Below are positions 35,621 to 44,934 of a DNA stretch of 64,000 nt, in pieces. This DNA comes from Actinomycetes bacterium. Lineage in GTDB: Bacteria > Actinomycetota > Acidimicrobiia > Acidimicrobiales > Acidimicrobiaceae. The stretch's first letter is position 1, and the number at the start of each line of letters is the position of its first letter. The translations under genes were made by a program, and so were the position numbers. The stretch lies in assembly GCA_021819205.1 (NCBI GenBank), contig JAKARV010000004.1:1-64000 (forward strand), written 5' to 3'. Below the pieces are notes generated by a model, which was given only the letters and a program-made list of their open reading frames with translations, was not told the DNA's origin and did not search any database.

Positions 35621-37273
35621 CTAAAAGCCGGCGCTTCTCGCAATCTCCGAAAGGAACTCGGCGTTGGAGCGGGTACTCCTGATCTTGTCGATCAACAGCT
35701 CGAGGCCGGCACCAGCCGACCCCTCCTGGGTGATCGCGTTCAAAACCCGCCGCAGCTTCCACACTTGGTTTAACTCGTCTCGCGAGAAGAGCAGCTCCTC
35801 GTGGCGAGTGGAGGACGCGTTCACGTCGATCGCCGGGAAGAGTCGCCGCTCCGAGAGCCGGCGGTCAAGCCGGAGTTCCATGTTTCCGGTCCCCTTGAAC
35901 TCCTCGAAGATGACCTCATCCATTTTGGAGCCGGTCTCGACAAGCGCGGTCGCCAGTATGGTGAGCGAGCCGCCCTCCTCCACGTTCCGCGCCGCTCCAA
36001 AAAACTTCTTCGGCGGATAGAGGGCGCCGGAGTCCACGCCGCCCGACATGATCCGGCCAGTTGCCGGCTGGGCAAGGTTGTAAGCTCGGGCCAGCCTGGT
36101 GATCCCGTCAAGAATGATCACCACGTCCTTCCCAAACTCGACCATCCGCTTCGCAACCTCGATAGTCAACTCCGCAACCTGGGTGTGCTCGTCGGCAGGG
36201 CGATCAAATGTCGAGGAGATCACCTCCCCGCGAACTGACCGGCGGATGTCGGTCACCTCTTCAGGGCGCTCGTCGATCAGCAACACCAGCAGCACCACGC
36301 CCGGATTGTTGCGCTCGATCGCGTGTGCGATCTGCTTGACTACCGTCGTCTTCCCCGCCTTTGGAGGGGAGACGATCAACCCCCGCTGCCCCTTTCCAAT
36401 CGGAGCGATCAAATCGATGACCCGGGTGGTGAGCCCTTCCGCGTCACCCTGGCTCTCGAGCACGAAGCGCTCGTTGGGAAAGAGCGGGGTGAGATCCTCG
36501 AAACGCGGCCTGCGCCTCGCAGCCTCCACGTCAAGCCCGGAGATGCTGTCCACCCGGGTCAACGCGGGGTACTTCTCGTTGGAACTCGCGGGTTTAGCGG
36601 CCCCGACGACCAGGTCACCCTTGCGAAGGTTGAGCCGCCTTGCCAGAGAAGTAGGGACGTAGACATCCCGAGACGACGAGAGGTAGCCACCGGTCCGCAG
36701 GAAGCCGTAACCATCGTCGCGAAGATCAAGGGTTCCCGAGACCTCGATCAGCTCGGCCGCAACCGGCGCCTCGAAGTTCTCCTGCCGTTCGCCGCGCTCT
36801 TTCCCCCGCCGCCTACGCGACCGGCGCGAGCCGCCATCTCCTGGGCCCTCCTGCCTCAGCGATGGCTCGATCGTCTCCACCGCAACTCCCTGGACGGGAA
36901 CCGGCTCCTTTGGCTCCACCGTGATCGGAGGGAGCAGCTTGGACAGATCCTTTGCTACTTGCTCCACCGAAACCTCCGGAGCGCGAGAGCCGTTCCGCGC
37001 CTCTCCGGAACGCTGTACCACAGCCGGTGCCGCCTTGGCCGCCGGTACCGGGTTCAGTCCGGATCCGCTCTCCGCCCTGTGGCCGTTCGCGTTGCCGGCG
37101 TCGAAAAGCTCCCGCTTCGGTTCCGCCTTGATGAGCTCAACAAGCTCGGCCTTACGCATCCTTGTTGAAACCTTGAGCTGCATCGACCGGGCGATCCCCA
37201 GCAGGCTCTCCCGATCGAGCTTGTCAAGCGCGGTGCCAATCTCATTTCCCAACACTTCTGTCGAAGCATCCAT
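35621..37273 (-). CDS. rho: Transcription termination factor Rho
   Basis: A 550-residue RNA-dependent hexameric helicase. The N-terminal Rho-N domain (residues about 15-50) is followed by an actinobacterial insertion of about 100 residues with an Arg-rich patch (GSRRSRRRRGKERGERQE). Then come the cold-shock RNA-binding domain (GTLDLRDDGYGFLRTGGYL) and the ATPase (PPKAGKTTVVKQIAHA, LIDERPEEVTDI, LDGITRLARAYN). Such insertions add RNA-binding capacity in high-GC actinobacteria (family knowledge). Confidence 0.97.
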   Translation of the reverse strand: MDASTEVLGNEIGTALDKLDRESLLGIARSMQLKVSTRMRKAELVELIKAEPKRELFDAGNANGHRAESGSGLNPVPAAKAAPAVVQRSGEARNGSRAPEVSVEQVAKDLSKLLPPITVEPKEPVPVQGVAVETIEPSLRQEGPGDGGSRRSRRRRGKERGERQENFEAPVAAELIEVSGTLDLRDDGYGFLRTGGYLSSSRDVYVPTSLARRLNLRKGDLVVGAAKPASSNEKYPALTRVDSISGLDVEAARRRPRFEDLTPLFPNERFVLESQGDAEGLTTRVIDLIAPIGKGQRGLIVSPPKAGKTTVVKQIAHAIERNNPGVVLLVLLIDERPEEVTDIRRSVRGEVISSTFDRPADEHTQVAELTIEVAKRMVEFGKDVVIILDGITRLARAYNLAQPATGRIMSGGVDSGALYPPKKFFGAARNVEEGGSLTILATALVETGSKMDEVIFEEFKGTGNMELRLDRRLSERRLFPAIDVNASSTRHEELLFSRDELNQVWKLRRVLNAITQEGSAGAGLELLIDKIRSTRSNAEFLSEIARSAGF

Positions 37274-37356
37274 GACTCGAATTTCCCTTCGAATGGCGTA
37301 ACTCAGAGGAGAGCTACTCCGTTATTTTCGCGATTTGCGACTGCACGACTGGAGCG

Positions 37357-38412
37357 TTACCCATCAATCCCTATCGCTCTGGCGACCTTGGTAGGGTCGG
37401 CGCCAACTACATCCGGCACCTTTACCCGTGAGATTGCGGTATCGGGATCCTTTAATCCGCTGCCCGTCAGCACGCATACAACTGTCGAGTTGGGAGCGAC
37501 TTTAGCCTTTAACAGCCCGGCTACCGATGCCGCAGAAGCCGGTTCGCAAAACACCGACTCCTCTCTCGCTAAAATTATATACGCATCCAGGATCTCCCCG
37601 TCGGTTACTGCGCCGATTTCGCCGCCGGACGAGTCCCTTGCGTCCACCGCTCCCTTCCAGGAGGCAGGGTTGCCGATTCGGATCGCCGTAGCCACCGTCT
37701 CCGGGTTGGAAACCGGTCCGCCGTAGACGAGAGGAGCGGCGCCGGCTGCCTGAAAACCCATCATCTTCGGAAGCCGCGAACTCCTCCCTGCCGCCAAGTA
37801 CTCCTGGTATCCGCGCCAGTAGGCGGTGATGTTTCCGGCGTTTCCCACCGGTATGAAGTGATACTCGGGAGCGTCACCGAGCTGGTCAACGATCTCGAAT
37901 GCACCCGTCTTCTGCCCCTCAAGCCGAAAAGGATTGACCGAGTTGACAACAGTAAGCTTTCCCGATCTCCCAAGCTCTCTGACGATCTCGAGCGCGCGAT
38001 CAAAGTTGCCGTCGATCTGGACGACGTCGGCACCGTACACCAGTGCCTGGGCGAGCTTACCGAGAGCTATGTAGCCCGATGGGATAAGCACCACGCAACG
38101 CAGGCCCGCCTTCGCCGCAAAGGCAGCGGCCGAAGCCGATGTGTTACCCGTAGATGCGCAAACCACCGCCTGCGATCCCTGCTGCAGCGCCTTGGAGACC
38201 GCAAGCGTCATCCCGCGATCTTTAAAGGAGCCGGTTGGATTGGCCCCCTCGACCTTCAGGAAGACGTTGGCTTCGACCCGTTCGGAAAGCCGCGGCGCCG
38301 CCAGCAGCGGTGTGCACCCCTCGTGCAGGGTGACTACAGGATCGGCCGCGGCCACGGGGAGAAACTCCCGGTATGCCTCTATTACCCCCGGCCAGTTGAG
38401 TGGGCTCGACAC
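37357..38412 (-). CDS. threonine synthase (thrC): Threonine synthase
   Basis: A 351-residue PLP enzyme converting O-phosphohomoserine to threonine. The PLP-lysine is in [19 protein letters not shown], the phosphate loop is [18 protein letters not shown], and [18 protein letters not shown] follows. GTG 38412 has AGGAGG 6 bases upstream. It lies 9 bases downstream of hom, so the two act in sequence and are co-expressed. Confidence 0.96.
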   Translation of the reverse strand: MSSPLNWPGVIEAYREFLPVAAADPVVTLHEGCTPLLAAPRLSERVEANVFLKVEGANPTGSFKDRGMTLAVSKALQQGSQAVVCASTGNTSASAAAFAAKAGLRCVVLIPSGYIALGKLAQALVYGADVVQIDGNFDRALEIVRELGRSGKLTVVNSVNPFRLEGQKTGAFEIVDQLGDAPEYHFIPVGNAGNITAYWRGYQEYLAAGRSSRLPKMMGFQAAGAAPLVYGGPVSNPETVATAIRIGNPASWKGAVDARDSSGGEIGAVTDGEILDAYIILAREESVFCEPASAASVAGLLKAKVAPNSTVVCVLTGSGLKDPDTAISRVKVPDVVGADPTKVARAIGIDG

Positions 38413-38421
38413 TTCGACCTC

Positions 38422-39702
38422 CTATGCAAAGACCCGGAAGCTCCGGTGAAGTCGCACGACCACCTCCAGCTTCTCCAGTTCGGCAGATGCACGGTCGATG
38501 GCGTGGAGCGCCGTCTGGTGGGTAAGGAACACCAGTCGCGCCACCCCATCCTCCACTTCCAACTGCTCCATGCGCGCGATCGAGATCTCGAAGCTCCCGA
38601 AGACCTCGCTGACTCGGGCCAACACCCCGGGCTCGTCAAGAACTTCCATAGAGATCGAGAACCGGGCAAAGATCGCCTCGGTCGGGACGAAGGACGCCTT
38701 CTCCTGAATCACCACTCGAGCCCGGGTCGCGGTCCGGAGGTTGTGAGCCGCTTCAATAACGTCGCCGAGCACCGCCGAGGCGGTCGGCATCCCTCCGGCT
38801 CCCGGACCGAAGAACATCAGCTCGCCAACCGCGTTACCCTCAACAAAAACCGCATTGAAAGAGTCGCGGACCCCCGCCAGAGGGTGGCTGGAGGGCACCA
38901 AGGCCGGAAAGACCTCGACATTCAAGGTACTCCCCGCCGCCGTGCCATAGTGTTCCGCCACCGCCAGCAGCTTGATCGTCCAGCCATTCCGCCTGGCAAA
39001 GAGGAAATCACTGGCAGAGATACCCTCGATCCCGGTCCTTCGCACATTAGCAGCGGTGACCTTGCGGCCAAAGGCGAGAGAGGCCATGATCGCTGCCTTG
39101 GCCGCCGCGTCGCTGCCGTCGAGATCGCTAGTAGGGTCAGCCTCTGCATAACCGAGTTCACGCGCCTTGCTTAACGCCTCCTCAAACTCGACCCCGTCCT
39201 CTTGCATCCTTGTGAGAACGAAGTTTGTAGTGCCGTTTACAATCCCGACAATCCGGGAGAGTCTCTCTCCGAAGAGAGAGATCCTTAGTGCCCTGATCAA
39301 CGGCACCCCGCCAGCAACCGCAGCCTCGAAAAAAATATCCCTCTCAACCAAGCGGGCCTGCTCCTCGAGTTCGGCCAGATGCCGGGAGAGCACCGCCTTG
39401 TTCGCCGAGACCACCGACTTGCCAGCGGCTAGCGCAGACTGGATTGTCTCAAGGGCGTCGGGAACGTCGCCCATCAGCTCGACGATCATCTCGATCTCCG
39501 GATCGGATACGACCTCTTGCCAGGAGGCGGTAAGCAGCGCGCGGTCGATCACCGCATCTCTCTCGCGCTCCAAATCGCGGACGGCGATCCGGGCGATCTC
39601 GATCTGCTCGCCCAGCCGGTCGGCTAGCAGATCCCCCTCATCCCGCAGCAGGGATACCAGACTCGACCCCACGGTGCCGCAGCCGATCAATCCGATCCTC
39701 AT
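38422..39702 (-). CDS. hom: Homoserine dehydrogenase
   Basis: A 426-residue enzyme reducing aspartate semialdehyde to homoserine: NAD(P)-binding MRIGLIGCGTVGSSLV, VSANKAVLSRHLAELE, GIVNGTTNFVLTRMQEDGVEFEEAL, and a C-terminal ACT domain (residues about 345-426, FSISMEVLDEPGVLARVSEVFG). The ACT domain suggests threonine feedback control. The start is ATG 39702, 7 bases after the lysA stop. Confidence 0.96.
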   Translation of the reverse strand: MRIGLIGCGTVGSSLVSLLRDEGDLLADRLGEQIEIARIAVRDLERERDAVIDRALLTASWQEVVSDPEIEMIVELMGDVPDALETIQSALAAGKSVVSANKAVLSRHLAELEEQARLVERDIFFEAAVAGGVPLIRALRISLFGERLSRIVGIVNGTTNFVLTRMQEDGVEFEEALSKARELGYAEADPTSDLDGSDAAAKAAIMASLAFGRKVTAANVRRTGIEGISASDFLFARRNGWTIKLLAVAEHYGTAAGSTLNVEVFPALVPSSHPLAGVRDSFNAVFVEGNAVGELMFFGPGAGGMPTASAVLGDVIEAAHNLRTATRARVVIQEKASFVPTEAIFARFSISMEVLDEPGVLARVSEVFGSFEISIARMEQLEVEDGVARLVFLTHQTALHAIDRASAELEKLEVVVRLHRSFRVFA

Positions 39703-39709
39703 GCGCTCG

Positions 39710-40987
39710 TTACCCCATCTCCAGCCGGAACAGATCCGCCACACTCTCCCTACGGATCACCTCTCGAGCCGATCCATCCTTGACGAAGACCACCGCCGGC
39801 CGCGGCAGCCGATTGTAGTTCGAGCCCATCGAGTAGCCGTACGCACCGGTCACCGGCGTCACCAACAGCTCTCCGCTGCGCAGGTTCGCAGGGAGCAGAG
39901 CGTCACGAACCAGAATATCTCCCGACTCGCAGTGCTTCCCAACCACGGTCATGGCGGTGTCGTGAGGGTCAAAGGCCCGCTCCGGGAGAAAGGCCTCGTA
40001 GCCGCTCCCGTAGAGGACCGGCCGGGGGTTGTCGCTCATCCCGCCATCCACGGCAACGTAGGTCCTGATCCCCGGAATCGCCTTCACCGCTCCAACCGTG
40101 TAAAGGGTTACGGCGGCCGCGGCCACCAGGGAGCGGCCAGGCTCTACATACAAGTTGGCGGCGTCGATGCCACGGCCAGCAGCCTGCTCGGCGATGAAGG
40201 TCCCCCACTCTCCGACGCTCGGGGCGCTCTCTCCATTTATGTACGCCACCCCAAGGCCGCCGCCCATGCACAAATCGCCAAGCTCCTCCCCGTGGAGGAG
40301 GTCTGCCATGACTTCGATCGCTTCCTTGAAGAAGCCAGTCTCAAAGATCTGGCTCCCAATGTGGCAGTGCACGCCGGCAAGCTCGACCTTTCCAGCCCTC
40401 TTCAAAATTCTTATAGCCCGGCTGGCATCGCCGTTCGCCAGGTTGAAGCCGAACTTCGAGTCCTGTTGCCCGGTTCGGATGTACTCGTGGGTATGCGCTT
40501 CGATCCCTGGGGTCACCCTCACCCATACCTTGGGCACCCGCTCCCGATCGCACAGTGCAAGCAGCCGGTCGATCTCGTCGAAGGAGTCGACCACGATCCG
40601 CCCCACGCCAACCTCAAGGGCGGTCGCGAGCTCTCGCGGTGACTTATTGTTGCCGTGAAGAACCACCTTCTTCGCGGGAATTTTGCCCCGCAACGCAGCG
40701 GCAAGCTCTCCTTCGGAAGCGGCGTCCCACCACAACCCCTCCTCGCTTACGATCCGTGCCATCGCCACAGCACCAAAAGCCTTGGAGGCGTAGACGACGT
40801 TGCCGGGAAAGACTGACCGGATCTCGCGCATCAACTGTCGAATCTGAGTCTCGTCGTAGATGAAAAGCGGGGTCTGGAAGCGCTCCGCCAGCCGGCTTAC
40901 CGAGACTCCGCCAATGCTCAAAACGCCCCGTGCATCCAGGGATGCGGTCCGCGGCAGCAGGTAGCCCGGAACCGCGCCTTCGCTCAC
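39710..40987 (-). CDS. lysA: Diaminopimelate decarboxylase
   Basis: A 425-residue fold-III PLP decarboxylase, the last step of lysine synthesis. The PLP-lysine is in VVYASKAFGAVAM, HGNNKSPRELATAL and GVHCHIGSQIFETGFF follow, then GGGLGVAY, and the C-terminal active-site Cys is in VVGKHCESGDIL. The start is GTG 40987, 1 base from the argS stop. Confidence 0.97.
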   Translation of the reverse strand: MSEGAVPGYLLPRTASLDARGVLSIGGVSVSRLAERFQTPLFIYDETQIRQLMREIRSVFPGNVVYASKAFGAVAMARIVSEEGLWWDAASEGELAAALRGKIPAKKVVLHGNNKSPRELATALEVGVGRIVVDSFDEIDRLLALCDRERVPKVWVRVTPGIEAHTHEYIRTGQQDSKFGFNLANGDASRAIRILKRAGKVELAGVHCHIGSQIFETGFFKEAIEVMADLLHGEELGDLCMGGGLGVAYINGESAPSVGEWGTFIAEQAAGRGIDAANLYVEPGRSLVAAAAVTLYTVGAVKAIPGIRTYVAVDGGMSDNPRPVLYGSGYEAFLPERAFDPHDTAMTVVGKHCESGDILVRDALLPANLRSGELLVTPVTGAYGYSMGSNYNRLPRPAVVFVKDGSAREVIRRESVADLFRLEMG

Positions 40988-40988
40988 T

Positions 40989-42596
40989 CTACATCTCCTC
41001 CAGCGGGGTCACGCCAAGAACCGAAAACGCGGTCTGGAGCGCGATCTGAGTCCCCCGTACCAAGGCGAGTCGGGCATCCCTCACGTTTGCTTCCGCCCCC
41101 AAGACGCTGAGGTCGTGATAGAAGCGATGGAACGCCGCTGATACATCCATCAGCCACGCCGTCACCTTGTGCGGGGCTCTCTCGAGAACCGCCATCTCCA
41201 CTACCTGCCCAAGCCTCAACACCTGCTTCAAAAGCTCCAGCTCGCGCGCCTCTACCAACACCGAAAGATCGGCACCCTCTAGGCCGGAGATGGAGACTCC
41301 CCTCTCTGAGGCATTCCGGAAGAGAGCGGCGATGCGCGCGTGCGCGTATTGCATATAGTAGACCGGATTGTCCATCGAGGTCGCCTTGGCCCGGGCAAGA
41401 TCAACCTGGGCCGCACGATCGATCGACGACGACAAGATCAGCAGCCGGGTCGCATCCGCACCCAGCTCGTCCACCAACCAGGTCAGCGGGACGGCGGTGC
41501 CAGCGCGCTTGGAGAACTTCACGGCCTCGCCATCCGTCATGAGCGACACCATCTGCCCAATCCGGATGTCGAGTCGCGCTGGATCGATGCCGAGCGCCTC
41601 CATCGCCGCCTTGATACTCGACACCTGGCCATGGTGGTCAGCGCCAAAGACGTCCACCACCAGGTCAAACCCTCTGATCGCAAGCTTGTTGTAGTGGTAG
41701 GCGATATCTCCGGCCAGGTATGTGTAGTCGCCGTTCGACTTCCGCAGCACCCGGTCCCTGGAGTCCTTGAAGCGGGTCGCCTCGAACCACAACGCACCGT
41801 CTTGCTCGTAAACCGCCCCAGACTCCTCCAGCCGGTGCACCACCTCGGCGACCGCTCCGGAGTCCTCGATTGATGCCTGAGAGAACCAGCTATCGAAGCC
41901 GATACCAAGCGACTCCAGGCTCTCGCGGATCTCGTCCAAGATGATTGGTACCGCCCAACGGCCCGCGGCGACCACGTCGTCCGGGCCGCTGTAACCGGCA
42001 GCGAGCGTGAAGACGTAGTCCCCCTTGTAACCCTCCTCGGGTAGGGCTTCGCCCTTGCTGGCGGCCAAGATTGAGGCCCCCAAGGTGCGGATCTGACCCC
42101 CGGTATCGTTTACATAGTACTCCCGCACGACCTGGTAGCCAGCGAAAGACAACAGGCGTGCCAGCGCATCTCCGTAGGTCCCCAGCCATCCGTTACCGAT
42201 ATGAAGCGGGCCGGTCGGGTTTGCCGAGACGAACTCGACCTGTACCCGTTCCCCGTTGCCAAGCTGTGGACGGAAGAAACGCTCACCCTCCTGAAGCAGG
42301 GTTTGCAGCTCCACCTGGTACGCGCCGGGGGAGATGCGAAAGTTTAAAAAGCCTGGGCCTGCAACTTCTACGCCGGTGACGAGGGCTGGATTCGCCCGCA
42401 GCATCCCTGCCGCCAGGGTCTCCGCGATCTGCCGAGGAGGGCGCCCGAGCGCCTTCGAGAGGGTAAGGGCGACGTTTGAAGCAAGATCGCCGTGAGCGGG
42501 ATTCGCCGGCTCCTCTATCTCGAACCGGGCCTCAACCGCCCCGATCTCCAGCACCGCCTGTTCCAGCAGGACGCGAAGCTCGCCCGCTACCGACAT
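40989..42596 (-). CDS. argS: Arginyl-tRNA synthetase
   Basis: A 535-residue class Ia synthetase. The HIGH motif is PLHIGNGWLG, preceded by VQVEFVSANPTGP-like EFVSANPTGPLH. The KMSKS position has KFSKRAGT, as in many ArgRS. The C-terminal DALR anticodon-binding domain ends the protein. ATG 42596 has AAGGAG 5 bases upstream. It heads the long minus-strand block; a tRNA-Arg gene lies 145 bases upstream on the other strand. Confidence 0.97.
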   Translation of the reverse strand: MSVAGELRVLLEQAVLEIGAVEARFEIEEPANPAHGDLASNVALTLSKALGRPPRQIAETLAAGMLRANPALVTGVEVAGPGFLNFRISPGAYQVELQTLLQEGERFFRPQLGNGERVQVEFVSANPTGPLHIGNGWLGTYGDALARLLSFAGYQVVREYYVNDTGGQIRTLGASILAASKGEALPEEGYKGDYVFTLAAGYSGPDDVVAAGRWAVPIILDEIRESLESLGIGFDSWFSQASIEDSGAVAEVVHRLEESGAVYEQDGALWFEATRFKDSRDRVLRKSNGDYTYLAGDIAYHYNKLAIRGFDLVVDVFGADHHGQVSSIKAAMEALGIDPARLDIRIGQMVSLMTDGEAVKFSKRAGTAVPLTWLVDELGADATRLLILSSSIDRAAQVDLARAKATSMDNPVYYMQYAHARIAALFRNASERGVSISGLEGADLSVLVEARELELLKQVLRLGQVVEMAVLERAPHKVTAWLMDVSAAFHRFYHDLSVLGAEANVRDARLALVRGTQIALQTAFSVLGVTPLEEM

Positions 42597-42740
42597 CAAA
42601 ACTCCTTACCAAGCAACAGCCGAACGTTAAGCCTATTTGTCCCGCCACCACCGTGGACCGGGAGCACGACCCAATGTGGCTTCTTCTCGCCTTCGCGGCG
42701 GGGAGGACGCCGAAACCGTTAAACTCATCTGTGCTCATCG

Positions 42741-42812
42741 GCCCCCGTAGCTCAGGGGATAGAGCACCGGCCTCCGGAGCCGGGTGCGCAGGTTCGAATC
42801 CTGCCGGGGGCA
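42741..42812 (+). tRNA. tRNA-Arg (CCG anticodon)
   Basis: The acceptor stem GCCCCCG/CGGGGGC, D-arm AGCTCAGGGGATAGAGC, anticodon stem-loop CCGGC-CTCCGGA-GCCGG with anticodon CCG, and T-loop GGTTCGAATCC are all present. The 3' CCA is not encoded. Confidence 0.97.
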
Positions 42813-42948
42813 CGGATCAGACCTTCGCAACTCCCCGCCGGGGTCCGGCGACTAGTAGCCGCAGCGGCGCGATCGAGCCAATATCCGTCGTGCGGAAGAG
42901 GTTCGCCAGGAGCGCTGGTGTGGGCCCAAGCACCAGTAGGGCGCCGGC

Positions 42949-42954
42949 TACATT
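42949..42954 (+). promoter_or_regulatory. -10 element TACATT of a leaderless promoter
   Basis: TACATT ends 6 bases before the ATG at 42961, with no Shine-Dalgarno sequence. Confidence 0.4.
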
Positions 42955-42960
42955 GTTCTC

Positions 42961-43467
42961 ATGACCGCAAACCCCGGCCAACCTAGGGCGCGCCTCGCCG
43001 TCTTGGGCGATGCCCCCGAGATTGTTCGCCTGCGGGAGGTGATGTTCGCGGCCATGGGTCTAGACACGTCAGGACCGACCTGGCAGGAGATGTGCAGGCT
43101 CCACTTGGAGGCCAACCTCGGCAGCGCGAGACTGATCGGCGCAGTCGTCGAAGCCCCGGGCGGAAACGGACTTGCAGCCAGCGGAGTAGCCGAGGTCTTC
43201 GCCAGGATCCCAAGCCCCGGACTACCCAACGGGGCCTACGCCTACCTAAGCTCCTTTAGTACCGACCCCCGCTGGCGCCGTCGAGGGTACGCCAAGTCCA
43301 TCCTGTCCTTGCTGCTGGAACAGCTCCACGATGCAGGAGTCGCCAGGATCGAACTCCACGCCTCCGCCGACGGTTCGCCGCTCTACCAATCGTTCGGGTT
43401 CGTCGACCGGACCGGGGGGCGCGAGATGCGCCTTTTGCGCGCTACGATTTCACCAGCTGGCGGGTGA
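42961..43467 (+). CDS. GNAT-family N-acetyltransferase
   Basis: A 168-residue protein with the GNAT fold: N-terminal RARLAVLGDAPEIVRLREVMF, a central strand YAYLSSFSTDPRWRRRGYAKSIL, where RRRGYA is the acetyl-CoA pyrophosphate loop, and HASADGSPLYQSFGFVDR near the end, a standard motif B. The substrate is unknown. The start is ATG 42961 from an apparently leaderless promoter. Confidence 0.88.
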   Translation: MTANPGQPRARLAVLGDAPEIVRLREVMFAAMGLDTSGPTWQEMCRLHLEANLGSARLIGAVVEAPGGNGLAASGVAEVFARIPSPGLPNGAYAYLSSFSTDPRWRRRGYAKSILSLLLEQLHDAGVARIELHASADGSPLYQSFGFVDRTGGREMRLLRATISPAGG

Positions 43468-43619
43468 CTCGCTCCCCGGGGGACCCACACCGGCAGGCGA
43501 CCCTGCCGACCTAGAGATCCCGCCCAAATCGGCCACGCGGCGCGACAAAAACGGGGCCGCTAACCCCTGCCGGTAACGTCGACACACGTGCTGAAAGCCA
43601 GACGATCGGCGGAGCCAAG

Positions 43620-43662
43620 TTGACATCCTCTCCGCCCTCACGGACGGGGAATCCCGGGCCGG
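43620..43662 (-). repeat. IS200/IS605-type right-end segment
   Basis: TTGACATCCTCTCCGCCC followed by a GGACGGGGAATCCC segment resembles the conserved right end of IS605-family elements, CATCCTCCCCGCCC-loop-GGGCGGGG. The hairpin carries a mismatch. It directly follows the 3' end of the tnpB remnant, where the omega-RNA scaffold would end. The flanking bases 43468-43619 hold nothing recognisable. Confidence 0.55.
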
Positions 43663-43998
43663 TCATGCGACCAACACGAGTGGTTGACGCTTCATCGGGT
43701 CGCTGTGAAGGTCCGTTGCCGGATCTTCGTGCGGTGTCCCTCCACGTCCTGTGACCGCCAGTCCGGCGGCAAGTATGTTCTTGGCTGCATTGACGTCGGC
43801 ATTGTCCGTGTATCCGCAGGACTGGCGCGAGAATACCGCTTGGCTCTTGCGGTTCTCCTTCTGCGTGTGCCCGCATCCCGAGCAACGCAGGCTCGTGTAC
43901 GCAGGGTTGACGACCACTACCGCCACCGGAATTGGCCTCAACCTTCCATGCCCATCAAGGACCTGATCTACGTTGTCCCGGGAATTACCTAAGTACAC
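43663..43998 (-). pseudogene. TnpB (IS200/IS605 OrfB) C-terminal remnant
   Basis: Only about 75 C-terminal residues of TnpB remain: NPAYTSLRCSGCGHTQKENR and then SQAVF, CGYTDNADVNAAKNIL. This is the zinc ribbon plus the last RuvC motif with its catalytic Asp (NADVNAA). The second zinc knuckle reads SRQSC instead of xCxxC, so one zinc ligand is lost. The upstream RuvC halves are missing, and residues before NPAYTS do not match. It is a dead remnant of a TnpB RNA-guided nuclease. Confidence 0.75.
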
Positions 43999-44077
43999 GG
44001 TATTGGGCTAGGCCAAAGCACCTCAAAACAGTCCGTAGTAGGGGTCTTGAACCCAACGCCCAACCCCTGAGAACGGT

Positions 44078-44371
44078 CTAGATGAACCGGTAGATCACGT
44101 AGCGTAACGGGCCAACAAACGGCATGGCCATCGCCAATCGAACGTATTCACCGTCCTCGAAAACCCGCGCCTCCTCCCGCTCGTAGGCCCCAAGGTCCGG
44201 ATACTCGAAGACGAGAAGGACCGCGTTCATCTCGCCCGACAGCGCCTGCAGAAGACGCGGCCGCACGTAACCGGTCCGGTCGCGGTACTCCACCCAGTGA
44301 GACGCGGCCTCGGTGAAGTCGGCAAACCGTCCGGTTTCGATCCGACCAGAGACATGGACCTCTACAGTCAC
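44078..44371 (-). CDS. Small protein of unknown function, possible dimeric alpha/beta-barrel
   Basis: A protein of about 97 residues (GTG 44371; an ATG at 44419 is also in frame). The strand-helix-strand order VTVEVHVSGRIETGRFADF, RTGYVRPRLLQALSGEMN, AVLLVFEYPDLGAYEREEAR is reminiscent of NIPSNAP/ABM-like dimeric barrels, in which a Tyr- or Trp-rich helix follows the first strand. I cannot assign a function. It is 99 bases downstream of aroQ on the same strand. Confidence 0.55.
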   Translation of the reverse strand: MTVEVHVSGRIETGRFADFTEAASHWVEYRDRTGYVRPRLLQALSGEMNAVLLVFEYPDLGAYEREEARVFEDGEYVRLAMAMPFVGPLRYVIYRFI

Positions 44372-44469
44372 AGCCGCAAGCTTAACAACCCCCAGCCCGT
44401 AGCGCCGGGATCTTTGCATCCGGGGGCACAGTTCCCGTTCAAAGCCTTCCGCCGAGAAAGCCAGGAAGG

Positions 44470-44934
44470 TCAGGGGGCGGCTAAGCCACCCGTGCGATCC
44501 GCCAGGAGTTGTGCGGCTGCCACCACCGCGATCTCGTACCCTACGGCACCGAATCCCTGGATGCTCCCGTCAACTACTGGAGCAAGCACAGATCGCCACC
44601 GCCACGACTCTCGGGCCAGCGTGTTGGTGATGTGAAGCTCGATCTTCACCATGCCCTTGGCAGCGAGGGCATCGGCAAGTGCCCACGAGTAGTGGGTCAA
44701 GGCTCCCGCGTTGACGATCAGCGCCGCAGTGGGCGGGCCAAGCCCCTGCACCACCTCTACCAGGTCGGACTCCCGGTTCGACTGCAAATGCTCCAAGCCA
44801 TAGCCGAGCAGCTCCGCCCGCTTGCGAGCCCGGGCGACCAGGGTATCGATGGTGTCCCGCCCGTAGAGGTCCGGCTCCCGCGTCCCCAGCATGTTCAGAT
44901 TCGGCCCGCTCAGCAGCTGGATCACCCGCTCCAT
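44470..44934 (-). CDS. aroQ: 3-dehydroquinate dehydratase, type II
   Basis: A 154-residue dodecameric enzyme of the shikimate pathway: LLSGPNLNMLGTREPDLYG (catalytic Tyr loop), QSNRESDLVEVVQ, IVNAGALTHYSWALADAL and the catalytic His in IELHITNTLARESWR. Its start overlaps the end of aroB by 13 bases. Confidence 0.96.
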   Translation of the reverse strand: MERVIQLLSGPNLNMLGTREPDLYGRDTIDTLVARARKRAELLGYGLEHLQSNRESDLVEVVQGLGPPTAALIVNAGALTHYSWALADALAAKGMVKIELHITNTLARESWRWRSVLAPVVDGSIQGFGAVGYEIAVVAAAQLLADRTGGLAAP

